Shown here piece by piece: positions 1 to 12,999 of a DNA stretch of 64,000 nt (positions within the stretch are counted from its first letter, which is position 1; every line of letters begins with the position of its first letter). A program made the position numbers and the translations under genes. A model generated the notes under the pieces. The model was not told the DNA's origin, did not search any database, and saw nothing but the letters and a program-made list of their open reading frames with translations. The stretch is from Wuchereria bancrofti (Eukaryota; Nematoda; Chromadorea; Rhabditida; Onchocercidae): positions 7,998,303-8,062,302 of the forward strand of contig SSBO01000009.1 in assembly GCA_005281725.1 (NCBI GenBank), written 5' to 3'.

Positions 1-2065
1 TTAAACATAGCTGAAGGAAATGAAATATTTCCTTCCTCAGCTTCATCATCCAAATTACTTTCATTCTAAAAATTCTGTGATTATTTGGTAAAAGATGGGA
101 AACAAATACAGCTCAGCCACTTAAAGACATTTAAACAAATTGAAGAATAGAATTACTGCATGAATTAATAAGCTTAGAAGAAAATTTTCACAGCTTTGTT
201 CGTATTTGGTTGAAATTTCTAAAACCTGATTATATTATGCAATAATTCCTCTCGTTTAAGCAAATACTAACCGTGTATGATTGCGTTACTAATGTCAGAT
301 TTCAACAAAAACTGTTCAGACAAATTCTATAATTATATCTCGAAAAAAATTTTCAAAGCTGTCATAAATATTGAAGAAATTACTTCAATTGCACTGTCCT
401 GACTATCTGGAGAGGGTTCAGCCATATCAATATCCATTCTTTCTTCAAAATTTTCATCAGCCCTACCATTATCGCTTTCTTCCGCTGACTCATCATCTTT
501 CACCCTTTTTGCGCTATCGGTACTACCCGTCACATCCGGTATACGACGCTTTTTATAACGAGATTCCAGCTTATTTGGGGTTGATGTTGACGGAAGTGAA
601 GGGGAAATCAAGCTATTGCGACTGGTACCTTGCAGATGCGCTTGGAAGCTGAATTCATTTTCCAGATTTTCAAGATCATCTTCATCATCGCCTCGACATT
701 TCTCAATGGCGCTATATTCACTAACTGTCTCGCTATGTCTAAATTTCATTAAAACTGATCAAAGTTCCTATTCTAATTACCTAAACCATTAATGTTGTGC
801 ATTCTCATTTACCGTGTAATTGGGAGTAAGTTGTAAAATTTGCCAGAACTACTTCTGCTTGATGTTCCCAGCACGCTTTTCAACCGATCAAGTCTTTTGA
901 AAGCAGAACGCTGTTGAGTACGTTGACACTGTAACTGCCTTGTCCTACTGTGATCACCAAGAGAACTTGATTCATTTGAAACACTCGAGCATCTCTTATT
1001 TGGAATTCCACTCGTAATTTGCGAGAAACTGTTTCTATCTGGAGATCAAAAAAGAAATATCAATATGACCTCTGTTAGAAGCAATATTTTGCCAGAAATA
1101 TTCGAGACGTTGATAAAAAAATAAAGAGTTCACTTGATAGATTTAATGGGCTGATGGTCTGTGAGTATTTCGAGTATTTAGAGCTATTTTCCATTGAGGA
1201 ATGGTCGAGTGGTAAGAAACGAAACGCTGCAGGACGAGATCGCACTACAGGTAATCTGAAAACGATGTCATGACAGATACAGTACTTCCTAAAATATACT
1301 CTTTCTTTTGTACTGTCAACGACGAAACAGGTGAGTTATTACAATTACAAAATAAGACTGATATATATAAAAGCAGTCAATCATCCCAAAATATGCTCAA
1401 CCTTCAAAGAGAGTATTTATGAGAATTCATTTCTTTTCGCACTTTTATAAATTTATTCTGATTATAAAAAACGCATAACTTTAATTGATAAAGGATACTA
1501 CAGATGAATTTTTTCAAACGTCGCATACATTCTGCGACACTGCATATTCTGTTTTTCAATCTTTAGTTTACAATTCAGAAATTTTATTTTCTACCATCAA
1601 CGACGAAATAAGTGAGTGTTACTGCAATTACAACGTAAAATCGATATATATATATATATATATATATAAAATCAACAGTCAGCCAAACTAAATTTGCAGC
1701 TTAAAAATAAATTTTGAAATTGTTTAAAACTTACGAAACATTTGTAAGATCCAGAAGTGAGCTGCGAACAACGTGTCGGTCAAATATTTCAGAAGAATAG
1801 TCAGTAGATCCAAATTCAAATTTCTGCAAAAAAAAAATTTGTTCAAATGATTTCATAGCACACTAAACGATTTAGATAAGTCAATGAATGTTACTATTAA
1901 AAAGGATAGGAATACCTCAACAAGTGATTCTTTCTCCATAACGTTATGATTAGTATTCAGTTCAGCAGTACCAGCACTTTTTGTCAAAATTTGGGAAACT
2001 ATCGCAAAATTTCGATTGCCATCATTTTCCGATATATTTTGATCATCAATGGAACATGGTAAATT
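1..2065 (-). CDS. Unrecognised acidic, Ser-rich, probably nuclear protein (partial, 3' end off window)
   Basis: I do not recognise this protein. Five exons read right to left: 2065-1916, 1823-1735, 1028-813, 738-384 and 65-1. All junctions have GT donors and AG acceptors and the phases agree, giving about 291 residues without a stop; the gene continues beyond base 1. The sequence is low-complexity: serine-rich stretches, acidic runs (DDEDDLENLENE, DDEAEEG) and basic clusters that look like nuclear localisation signals (RYKKRRIPD, SAKRVKDD). No membrane segment or signal peptide is visible. The start codon was not found: the first exon I can place opens in phase 0 at 2065 without an ATG, so a 5' exon probably lies between 2066 and 4274. 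It sits 2.2 kb downstream of sel-10 on the same strand, so an operon is possible but unproven. Nuclear location is inference from composition. Confidence 0.78.
1314..1683. repeat. Diverged direct duplication with (AT)n tract inside an intron
   Basis: Within the 1029-1734 intron, a stretch at about 1314-1385 recurs in diverged form at about 1597-1683. Both copies share a CAACGACGAAA core, followed by a GTGAGT-like element, an ACAATTACA-like element and a TATATA run. The second copy has expanded its TA run to about 25 bp (1644-1668). This is a plain sequence observation; no function is assigned. Confidence 0.6.
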
Positions 2066-4274
2066 CTGAAAATTAATGGTGGTAATAATAAAGCAAAGAC
2101 GTCCCGAATAGTGTAAAAATAGAATTTATACGCAGTTTGTACTTCTATTTGGACGATTAAAAAACAATGTTTGGATTCATTTTTAATAATATTGAAAAAT
2201 ATTAAAATTCTATCGCTCTATGAGAAAAATACTGTGCAACGTTACAATTACTGTGAAAGTTCCCAACAATATATTCCGAATCGTATGCACCCCCCACTTA
2301 GAGCGAATGGAAATTTGAACTAAAGTATGCGGTAACTAACAGTATTCATTCTGCGTCTCCAATATATAAAAGAAACGAAAAAAAGCGGCCAGTTATTCCA
2401 TACACTCAAAGCTGAAACAAAATCCAATTAAAATAAAGCGGCCATTGTCACCCCAGCAATGATCGCAAAAAAAAATAGAGCGAACAATATTTCGTTATTT
2501 TCTAAAACTGATATAAGATAAAAGTTAATAATAAGATTCATTAGCAATTTTTGGAACAGAAGAAGGTTTATGCTTTATGAAATCTCATCGAATTATCTTC
2601 ATTGGTAATTACATTATAACCAGCAACAAAAGCAATGCTACTATATGACCTATTGAGATCGGTCTTATCCTCCAATGCTATAAACCATCGATACAATACA
2701 TATTCTTCAAAAATCTATGGCACAAAATGCCACAGATACCATTCAATTCAGTAACTGATTTCCGACTAAGGCAACGATCATACAATCTAAAATCTTAATG
2801 ATTGTTCCAAGAAATTCAAATGAGACAAGTGCGCAAGACAACTACACCAATACAAATACCGCAGTCCAAATGCCATCCATCCTTCGCGGGTTCCCTTTCT
2901 GGTCAAATTTTTGAACCTTTCACAATGCTCTCCAACGATGCACCACCTATTGCAGCACAATACCGCTATACTAGTCATCACAACCCGACTAGGCATCATT
3001 TGATGAAACTAATCAATCACTAGAAAAGGACAGAAGAGATTCAAGTTAGCAAATTATGTTGACCGAATGTTCCTGACTGATTCTAACAAGTTATAAGAAA
3101 TCCGAATTTCTCGCATACTTGCTCACTGCATCCCTAAAAATATGCAATCACTCAATGATTTAGCAAGTTGTGCGTCCATTTCTCCGAAAATTCTCATACA
3201 TTGACCAGCTTTTTATCTTACTTCATTTACGAATCTGCAGATCAGCTACAAGGCATAACTCTTCAAAATAGAGAAGGAATCTATATTTGCTCAGCAAACA
3301 AAGCCAAGCTACAAAATACAATGCAAAGGTTAAGTGTGATTCAGTTCTAGTAAATACCTCAAAGCAATTTAACGATGTATTGGTAAACGATACTGGTAAT
3401 GTAGAATTATCATTTCGACAGTATGCCTCCTCCTGAACAGCACTTCACTAGAGAAACGGTATAAGATTTAAATTTCAATTCATCAGTGAAAAAGTCCGTA
3501 AATCAATTTTCTGTTCTCAAGTGTCAGTTAAAATATATTCATTGCATATGATATTTCCTTTCACAAAACTGAACAAGAAGAAAACATAAGTGAAAGGTTA
3601 AAAAAATGGAAAACACAGAAAGAAAAATGAAAGACCTTGTTGAAAGTAAACCTTAATACGATGAGCTATGCTTTCAAGAATATCTAAATTGAACTGACTT
3701 TTTAAACAGTGTTTCACGAATTACTATAATCAATCTTTGTATTGGACATAAGTTTTTTCCTGGCAAATTTGTTCACTAACACAAAAATAAAAAAATGAAA
3801 GCCATCAGAAGGAATGAAGTTCACGCGAAAATAAGCAAACGCACGAACTGAAATAAATAACTTAAAAAAATGAAGATGCAAAAGAGAATATATCAGAAGA
3901 TGTTTTACAGATCTGTAGAAAATTAAACAGTAAGATTAGGAATTACACACAAACTGCAAAAAGAAAAAAAGAAAAAAAAAAACTTCAGACTGATGCCACC
4001 ACATTAGTTGCAAAACAGCATTCTATACAGTAAACATTTGAAATACTTATATATCACTTAGTTGGAAAAAACCAAAAAAGGTTTGAGAAAGTGGAATTGA
4101 TTGGAAATAAGCAAAAGTATTCAGAACAATTCTACAGTTATATTACAAAGCATTTAGATGTAAGACATCTGTAGACTACGGAGGAAAAAAGAGATGCACA
4201 TCCATCGAAATTTCGAAATTAAACCTAGAAGCTAAAGATTTTACGCTGCATTATATGAAATCAGCACTTCAAAT
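2066..4274. other. Intergenic gap between sel-10 and the downstream gene
   Basis: This 2.2 kb stretch probably holds the 3' UTR of sel-10 (right end) and the unplaced 5' exon of the leftmost gene. Short ORFs of 60-73 codons occur on both strands (around 2787-3023 and 3168-3350), but they overlap one another and lack splice support or recognisable motifs. I see nothing else in it. Confidence 0.5.
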
Positions 4275-7200
4275 TTACGGGTAATCGGCATCAAAATCAA
4301 GCAGTATTAGTTTTGTGTCTTCCGTACCATTACGTGAACCTACTGCGCAAACTAGCATTGTTGGCGTCGATTTCAAACGCCAGATGCAACCACCGGAACC
4401 ACCAGAACGAAGTCTAACTAGGTCACGCACAAACACACCTAAACTGTTGACTGCATTGTAACGAATTAAAAAATAAAATTAGAAGTACATTGTAAATAAA
4501 ATGATAAAGTTATAAGTTCATCAGTAGAAAATGTATTACAGAGACTTTGTATAATCAAAAATCCAGTACCATCTCTGATTAACCATTACAGAACAACGAC
4601 TTGTATTAACTGAATTCTAATGGTTCCATATCATGTTAACCTAAGAAATTAACATACCCTGCTTGACATCCCACAGTTTAACCGAACCATCATCACTACT
4701 AGTTGCAACTAGACCATTTTCGAGAAATTGCAAACTGGTGACAGCGGAAGCATGCCGATTAGGGCCAGACAGTGTGTACTTACACTGTCCATCCATGATA
4801 TCCCAAATCTAAAACAGATTATCAGCAACATAACAAAAAGCTCGCATAGAAAAAATCAAAAAATAAATTTTTTTTTGAATAAGTAGCAAAAAAATGAGTA
4901 ATATGAAAAAAAAATTAGTAACAAACTAATTAAACAAATAATCAGTCAGCCAAATCATTTCAGACATAATCTGAATTGAATTAAATTGTTTTTTTAAACA
5001 TAACTTTAAGTTACTTTAGTTAACTTTACTCGCAGCTTTAATTTACTTACCCTTTAGTTTCATATAACTCCATAATTAGAAAACAAAAAACCTTAATTGT
5101 ACTGTCGGCATTCCCAGAAACGAGAGTATTGCCTCGTAATTGCATGCCTGATGTTAAAGATTGATGACCAGTTAAAGTCTGTGTACATACCCCATCACGA
5201 ATATTCCATACTTTGATCGTAGTATCCAAACTACCACTAACAACTATGTCTCTTTCACTATCAAACTGCAAAAATATAAGTCATTGCTTTTCTCCAGCTC
5301 ATTTGGACTATCAAATCTACACCACTTTTCACAAATTTTATAAAAAAAAAAAGATAAAAATAAAAAAAATATAGGAACTTGTAGAATGATTCTCATCGCA
5401 AGAGAGAATTTGTATAAGGATGTGTAACACAATGGCAAATAACATATAAAATCATATTTAACGTTATGACAGCAAGTAATTTTCTCACAATTATGAATGT
5501 TCTGAAAATTGGAAATTAACTTACCAATAATGAATAAACTCGATTACTATGACCAGTTAGAGTGTGCAAGCATCTACCTGATTCTGCATCCCAAACCTGA
5601 AATATTTCTAAAATGCAACTGTATCAATACACCTTTGTGGTTAATCTTTTTCAGTTCATAAAGTATTGATGAGAATCGGAATATCGGATAAATTACAGCG
5701 AACTCTTATATTTTCAAATGAGTCATAAAATCAAATTTTATTAAGTATTTAGGACTAAGTATAAAACCCATCTCCAATACACAACATCTAACTTCAATGG
5801 TATGTATCATTTGAAGGCATATGACTTGTCTGTAAACAAAAAACTAAAAATGATGAAAAGTGAAAATGAAAAAACTGAAAAATTGAAAACTATAAACCTT
5901 GACGGAAAAGTCATATGCACCAGAAACAATACGTACACCATCGAACTGAACACAACGTACAGCTGCTACGTGACCTTGTAAAGTGCGTATACATGTGCCA
6001 TCTTTGATGTCCCACAAACGTATTGACGTATCACGAGATCCAGTCACAAGTCTTAAACATTAGATTAGCTAGTATCCTTGGTTCACTTTTTTTTTCTTTG
6101 AAATATTTCAAGGTAAAATGAATGAAGTGTCACGAAAGCAAATCTTAAAAAGTTATATGAATTTCTAACATGGTAAAGACTTACTTATCTTCCCTCAGTG
6201 TCATACAACGAACCGTACTTGTATGACCTTGCAAACAGTGCAAACATCGTCCCGTCTCAACGCACCATACGCGTACCGTCCGATCAGTAGAACCACTTGT
6301 GACAGTTTTACCATCTTCTGACATCTGAGATGACCAAACACCACCAGTATGACCCGTTAATGTTTGCAAACACTGAAATTAGAATAGTTAGTATTGTTAA
6401 AAAATATGAATTTAGTCAAACACAATTTGACGTAAGATTCCAAAATTTTAACTGCTTTCGCTTGAGTTTTCCATCAGTGAAGTAATCTACAATTGCATTC
6501 TCAAGTGAAATATTCAGAAATAATAAAATGACACCTTTGTGGTTCGAAAGTTTGATCTAACAGGCAAAATATTTATGATTTTAATGATTTTACAACAATT
6601 TTATTGTAGTCTAAACAACTTACTACTGCTTTGCTGGCTGACCATATTTTTAATGTATTATCATCCGAGCCAGTTACAATTAAATCTCCATGGATTTGTA
6701 AACACGTAATCACATGTTCATCATGCCCCTTTAAAATACACGACCCACGAAGAGGACGATAACGCCAGTTGGCCAAAATACGCTGATGTCGCAAGTAAAG
6801 TGCTTTCCATTTCGATCTATTTTAAAATACAGTTACTTTACTGATTTCGAGGTATGATCAAAGCTTAAAAGTAACTCAAACTTTCCTCCAATCAAATGTC
6901 AATGCTTTGCCAACACCTTCAATTTGAAATCGTTTAATAATCGCGAGGAACAAAGTAACAATTACCTTGCTAAACAAACATTTTTTGGCGAATCATCTGT
7001 ATCGGAAAAATACCTAAAAATCCTTTGTCATCCAAATGATATGCGGATCAAGAGATCTTTTCTTTAATCATATTTTTTTCGTAATGGCATGTAAGATTTT
7101 AGGAGCCCACATTAAAATAAGATTTTAGAAAACAAAAGAAAAAAAAATTTTAAATATTTTAGCTTCAATAACAGCTTTCCATATGAATAATTTATTTTTG

Positions 7201-10200
7201 TACATCACCACTCATGAAATATTGTGTTCAGTTATTGAGCAGAAACAAGCGCGTACCCACAGTTTATCACAAAAATTTTGAAATATCCTCTCTCTCAATT
7301 TCTGAATACATTAAAAGTTACAAACCATACAGATTATTATAGGCATCCAGGAGTTTTCAATGGGAATAAAACCAAAATGTCCACAGTAAAGAATACAGTA
7401 ATTCACGTAATACATTCAAGAAACTTACCGAAGCCAATGTGGATGATAACCAGCAAACAATGCAAGGCGATAGCTGGGAACAGGACGATATCCAACAATT
7501 TCAATACCACTTGTTGAAGCTGTCTCTGCCCATGCACCGCTTTTTCGATCACTGTAAAAATGGATGATTAAACCTTTACAACTGGTTTTTTCTTCAAAAC
7601 AAAATATCCATAAAATATCCTTTTTTCGTCGACATATTTTCATTGCATCCATGAGCTGGTCCCAATTCTAACTGCTATTTACCTTGGCTCATCTATAGTT
7701 GTGACATTCACTTCCTCACATTTCTTCCGCCATAAACGATTATCTTCAGCTAAGTTACGCCAGTAACGACAAGTTAATGATATGCGAGCAATATCAGCAG
7801 GAGATAAGAAACACATAACATGTAGTGCAATCTGAAACAATTTTACATATGAAAAACATTGATAGCATTCTTTTCAGTGCAGAATAAGTAACATATTTGA
7901 GGAAATCAATTAATCTTACTATCGGAATGATCTATGACCATAGCAGGCACGTCTTACTATCGAATAACAGGGAATTTTTTCCTTCATCACCATAATTAAT
8001 TAATGTTAAAAATAGAACATTTCAAATCAAATTAAAAAAATTCCGGAACTCTTGTTCCGCTTACTTCTTTGGGTAATTCCTTAATGAAATCTTTTTGAAA
8101 GAAAGGCTCAATCACAGAACGTAAATGTCGAATGTGATCCAACGAACATTCGCTAACCAAATCGGTGAGGGCATCCATTTGGTTGAGTGAAGAAAGCATC
8201 TGCAATTTCTTATTAAAAATCCACAATATTTTGAAAAAGAATTGAAAATATGGATCATTTTTTGAATCATTAGAACTATTTATTATTCCTCTCTCTCCCT
8301 CTCTAACAAGAAGTTATGTTTGCACTTGTGTTTTGTAAGAATTATACATTAATATAATTAATGACAAGAATAATTCACTTTGAATTGTTTGATCCAAGTA
8401 AGCACATTTTCATTAATTTGATGTTCAGGTTCAACAGACTTTTCAACGTCTTCTTTTTGTTCGTGATTTTCTATTTCATCTTCCTCATCTCTATCTCCTG
8501 GAGATTCCGGAGAATCCAAACGATAACCGTTTAAATTCGGATTATCACGATAATCATTATATGGTCCTTCAATGGAGAGCTGTCATACTAATGCAAACAC
8601 TGATGTACTCTTTTGGGAATACAAACAAGATTAGGAAAACCGTGAATCCAAAATCAAATAAAAACTAAAAAAGCGAAAAAACTAAAAAAGGGATATATTT
8701 GATGAAAAAATATATAAAAATTACTTACTCATTTGTTCACATGCATTATATTTTCGCAGTAGACTTTCACACTGAGCTAATTTAGTAACTCGAAGAGGTG
8801 TAATGCATGAATGAGACGATTCTGAACTGTCACTCTGTAAGTAATCACAGCCATTCACTTGTATCATCCGGCTGAAAAAAATCATTAAAATTTTGATATT
8901 CAAAAAAAAGATTTAAATTATATAAAGATGGAGTACCATACTAATTCATGTTCACAGAAATACCGGATGAGAATTATTTCTGTTATAGTTTATGCACCGC
9001 AAAAACATCCCTCACGAAACTTCAAAATTGCAAGAAAACATTTTGAAAGACTCATCTTTTTCCAATTTTGTCTTTTATGTTCACATAATGTTACATTATT
9101 CCAATTGAAGTTATAAGAAAAAACTGGACGGCCAACAATTAAAACTTTTTGGATTCAAAATATTATCTTTTGATAATGTTGCAATTATGATCTAAAAGAT
9201 ATCAATAAGAACAAGTATACAACTTCAACAAGACTACAAAGCCTTTTTAGCACTCTGCTACGAACTGAAGTGAGAAGTACCCCCATACAATATTAAAGAA
9301 AAACTAAAATATCTATATTAGCAATTAATTATAGTGAAATACCACTGTTAAACAGTTTTTTAAACCGACTCTTATCAATTCCAGTACTTCCAGTTTTGAA
9401 CCAATACTGAACAAAAGAGGAAAAAATAGTGTTTTGGAACTAAATTTTGCAGGGCATATTACCTCAAGTTATATCACATTAAAAAAATTCTAGATCAAGT
9501 TGGCTTTATAAGGCATAATATTTGAACAGAAATGGTGTCTGGAATTAAATAAATAGTGGTTGCCACAAAAATTTGTGCCAATTATTTATAAACAAAGAGG
9601 ATGAAGTTTAATTACTGCACCACAGTTAACTGAAATGTGATAAATAGACAAAACAACAGTTTACATCTATACAAAATTAAGAAAAAATCGCTTATCTCGT
9701 AAAAACCCCATAAACACAACACATGATATATTTTAGACTTTATGCAAATACTTTATATTTCAGCAGAAAGGATTTAGAACACTAGCTCACTAGCAATCTT
9801 ATTTCTTTGATCTGCTATTCTGATAATTCTTTAAAGCAACTTGCACCCGCAACCTAATATAACAAATTTTATATAATCAACGCAGTGCATTGAATGACTA
9901 GAAATGAATGAAGATGGTTACGAAATTTTCATGCAAAAATTGCCAAAACTAAAGCTTGGTTCTCAATACACTACTCGCAGTGTCACTGAAACAATTATTT
10001 TGTAATACTACTCCACTAAAGATCTAGTTTTGAGCAAATGCGAATATTCATCATCTTATATAGAAAATCAGAGTCTTACTTTCTCACGGATTCGATAACG
10101 AAACATATTTGCCTGTTAATAGCAAAAGAATAATATTTCACCTTTAAAACGTAAAATAATTATATTTGTTAGTTGTCACCAGTGAGAAGAAAAACAGGTT

Positions 10201-12189
10201 ACAGAGCAAGCATTAGAATTTTTAGACATCAATGTTTGAAACTAGTGTTCAGCAACCAGCAAAGGAAGCAATGATCGCTAGAAAGAAATAATGTTCAATG
10301 TAAAGATGCTACTCTAGCGCTGGACACTGGAGAAAACTTATTTACAAACCATTTAATACATTTTCATACATCACCTTAGAAAGTTTTTACTGGATTTTCT
10401 AAGAATAATTCTATACAATAAAGACAGCATTTTCTTAGATTGTGTTACTGTATATTCTTGAATGCTATTATGTAGAACTCTGGTAATTTTCAATTTCCAA
10501 TGGAACTGCAACAAACTGAATCAACTTCACAAGCTCAGAATTACAATGGCCAACATGCACAATGGAATATACAATGAAATTTGGAGAACAAAAAAGTTTT
10601 CACATAACCGTAAAGCAATGAACAGAAATGGTAAAGAATGATTGTATCTTCCAATAAAAAACTTGATAGAGCTCATCCAGACTGACTAGTTCGTACTTTC
10701 TCAAGATTTGGCCTTCATCAGAAGTGTCCAATGAATCACAATCGAAAAGGACGACAAAATAAAAAAAAAGTAGAAAATATCTTACAAACAATTTAGAAAT
10801 TATGTTAAAAAATCCTTTGCTTACCTTAATGCCGGCTTCTTCTCCCTAAATGAATCATTGAACAGCGAAGATTTACGTTTCTGATAATGATGATCCCTAG
10901 GACTTTTCAGTAGGGCCTAAAAACTTCCAAAGATGAATCAAATGGATGTTAACTTCACAGCAACTACTTACGTCCATCTCTTCATAAACTACTCCAATTC
11001 ATTGGATAAAAGGAAACAGTTCCACTTCATAAGTTAAATATTATCCATAAGAGGATGAGGAACAACTTGCTTGAATGGAAAAATTATCTCAAACGATGCA
11101 ATAATTATATATTCATTTACCACCTTTTTTATTTCTTTTTTATAGCTGTTTTACTTTACTTCCGAAATACACTGCTTTTAAAAAACACAAGTGAAAGAAA
11201 TTCAGCCTTTAATGCTTTAGAAATCTCGTAATACCGCGAATAAACCTAACAAGAGGAGTAAAAAAAAACAAAGAACTTTAGTTTAAAAAATCAAAAAAAA
11301 AACCGACATCGCGTGCTTTCCGATCGCTGTAATGACTCCATGCGTCAGAAGCTGATCGTTGCCTATTCCCATGATCATGCTGAAGTGAATATTATATATA
11401 TAATTCTATCATCAGTTCGTGAGGAAAATTATACCAAAAAATCAGTTAATTTCAATAATAAATCAAACATATAAGTGGCCACAAATATAATTTAAATCAT
11501 TTTATTCTTTTATTTTTAAATCGTAAAGACTTCCATCCACGCATATACCAAAACAACCCAATTGGTGTGGCTTTCGGCAAATTACAACCTTCACTAAAGA
11601 CTGACATGATTAATCAGTGAACGAAGCTAAAACATCAGCCTTTTAACCATTACTATAAAACAACATATATAAGAAAATAAAAATGATACGGACATAAATT
11701 TTCTCAATAAGTTCATTATTCATTATCTTTGCAGAAAAGTCATGTTAGGGAAAAATCAAAAATTAACCGAACTGATTCCAAAAGTTTTCAAGAGTTGAAA
11801 TCAGATAATACTATATCTCTGACTACCGCAAAGAAAAAATAAGCATTGTTGCTGTCATCTATCAAACCTGAATAATTACAAACAAAAATTCGATTACAGC
11901 GGTGACTATAACGTGACTCTGTAATGTTTGGTGAGTTGTCCGATTTCTATTTAGTCCACGTCTCGTATTTTCTTAACTTCAGTGCAGCTCAGTAACCTAC
12001 ACCATACTTAAGCAACTATTAAGAACATTTACAGGAAAAGAAAAATTTTACAAAGTCTACCTTAGGTGAAGCGATATTAAATGACATATTTCGGAAGGAA
12101 ATTCTGTCGCCATCACTACTATTGATGTTGTTGCCATCTTGGAATGTAGCACCATCACAAAGCGACTCGGGATGTCCCGGACTAGACAT
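4275..12189 (-). CDS. sel-10: F-box/WD40 substrate receptor of SCF ubiquitin ligase (FBXW7/Cdc4 family)
   Basis: SEL-10/FBXW7 recruits phosphodegron-bearing substrates (Notch, cyclin E and others in this family) to SCF. Fifteen exons: 12189-12061, 11379-11308, 10916-10825, 8871-8729, 8566-8379, 8199-8065, 7831-7683, 7551-7429, 6816-6624, 6372-6185, 6051-5898, 5596-5525, 5265-5092, 4808-4658, 4450-4275. Phases close to about 712 aa (human FBXW7 is 707). Domains: Ser-rich and acidic N-terminus; dimerisation-type helix ~215-245; F-box ~245-292 ([18 protein letters not shown]); WD40 propeller from ~370. Phosphate-binding arginines are conserved at 439 (STDR), 463 (STVR), 477 (GSRD) and 503 (AAVR), a constant two-residue offset from FBXW7 R441/R465/R479/R505. 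The C-terminus keeps GGSGG and [11 protein letters not shown]. The start is an ATG 12 nt behind an acceptor-like AG. Weak points: the exon-2 donor (GTCGGT) and the exon-5 acceptor, chosen for phase over a nearer AG at 8580. Confidence 0.93.
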
Positions 12190-12739
12190 TGATGTACATT
12201 TCTTAAATTTTTCAAAGATGGATATATCAAGATGATCTGAAATGTTGTATTTCAGGTACCGATTCGAGTGTATTTACGAAAAAACAAGGTTACAATGTAA
12301 AGCAGAAATAAACATGTTTGACTTTCTAATGAACATCTTACAGCTCAAAGATTAATTCGCTTTTCTACTTCAAATGACTACGAACATTATCATTACATTA
12401 GAAATCCAACTACGCAATTTTTTTGATAAGAGTTGCAATAATCAATCATCCTTTTGCTGTTCTTGTTTTTTTTGAAATTCACTAAATTTCAAAGCTACTT
12501 GGAAAAATCTTAATAGTGCGAAATATACAAGCATACTTTAAGTAATTATTTGGTTAAAGAGAAAGTTGAGCTTCAACTTTATAACTTAAATATTTAAAGG
12601 ATGAGACAATACTTAAGTAATTATCAAACATGTTCCGCACGATAGCAGTATTCAAAAACTATTTCATCTAACAATCTTAACTTACTAAAGATCAGACATA
12701 AGAATTATTTACTACTACAAGAACTACTTATTAATTCAA

Positions 12740-12990
12740 AAAGAACCAAAACAACTTCAACCCCACAAAGCACTGGGATAACTCGACCGCCCCTCCAGAA
12801 CTGCAACTCTTGTTACCGAGAATCCATTTTAGTGGCCAGCTGCATCCTCACCAACCACACTGTGCAACATATCGTCCTGCACAAGTGATAATGAAACAAA
12901 GGAGGGAGAAATTGTGGTAGTTAGTTCGGGCGGTGCTGGATTGAACGTCGGATTGGAATGCAGTCAAAGTTGTCTAACATACCAATCCTT
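12740..12990 (-). promoter_or_regulatory. Relatively GC-rich block upstream of sel-10; possible promoter or 5' UTR
   Basis: About 0.6 kb upstream of the sel-10 start there is a roughly 250-bp island clearly richer in G+C than its surroundings. On the minus strand it includes a 40-odd-codon open stretch with no in-frame upstream ATG and a short ATG followed by a possible donor. The base composition is visible; promoter or 5' UTR function is inference from position only. Confidence 0.3.
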
Positions 12991-12999
12991 CTTCGTTTC

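Noticed and set aside
1080..1254. Extra minus-strand exon starting LPVVRSRPAAF in the first gene
   Set aside because: It has an acceptor and is open, but its only GT donor gives the wrong phase for the next exon, while direct splicing from 1735 to 1028 keeps the frame.
2787..3023. Overlapping ORFs of 70-73 codons on both strands downstream of sel-10
   Set aside because: No initiation or splice context and no recognisable sequence; more likely UTR or spacer.
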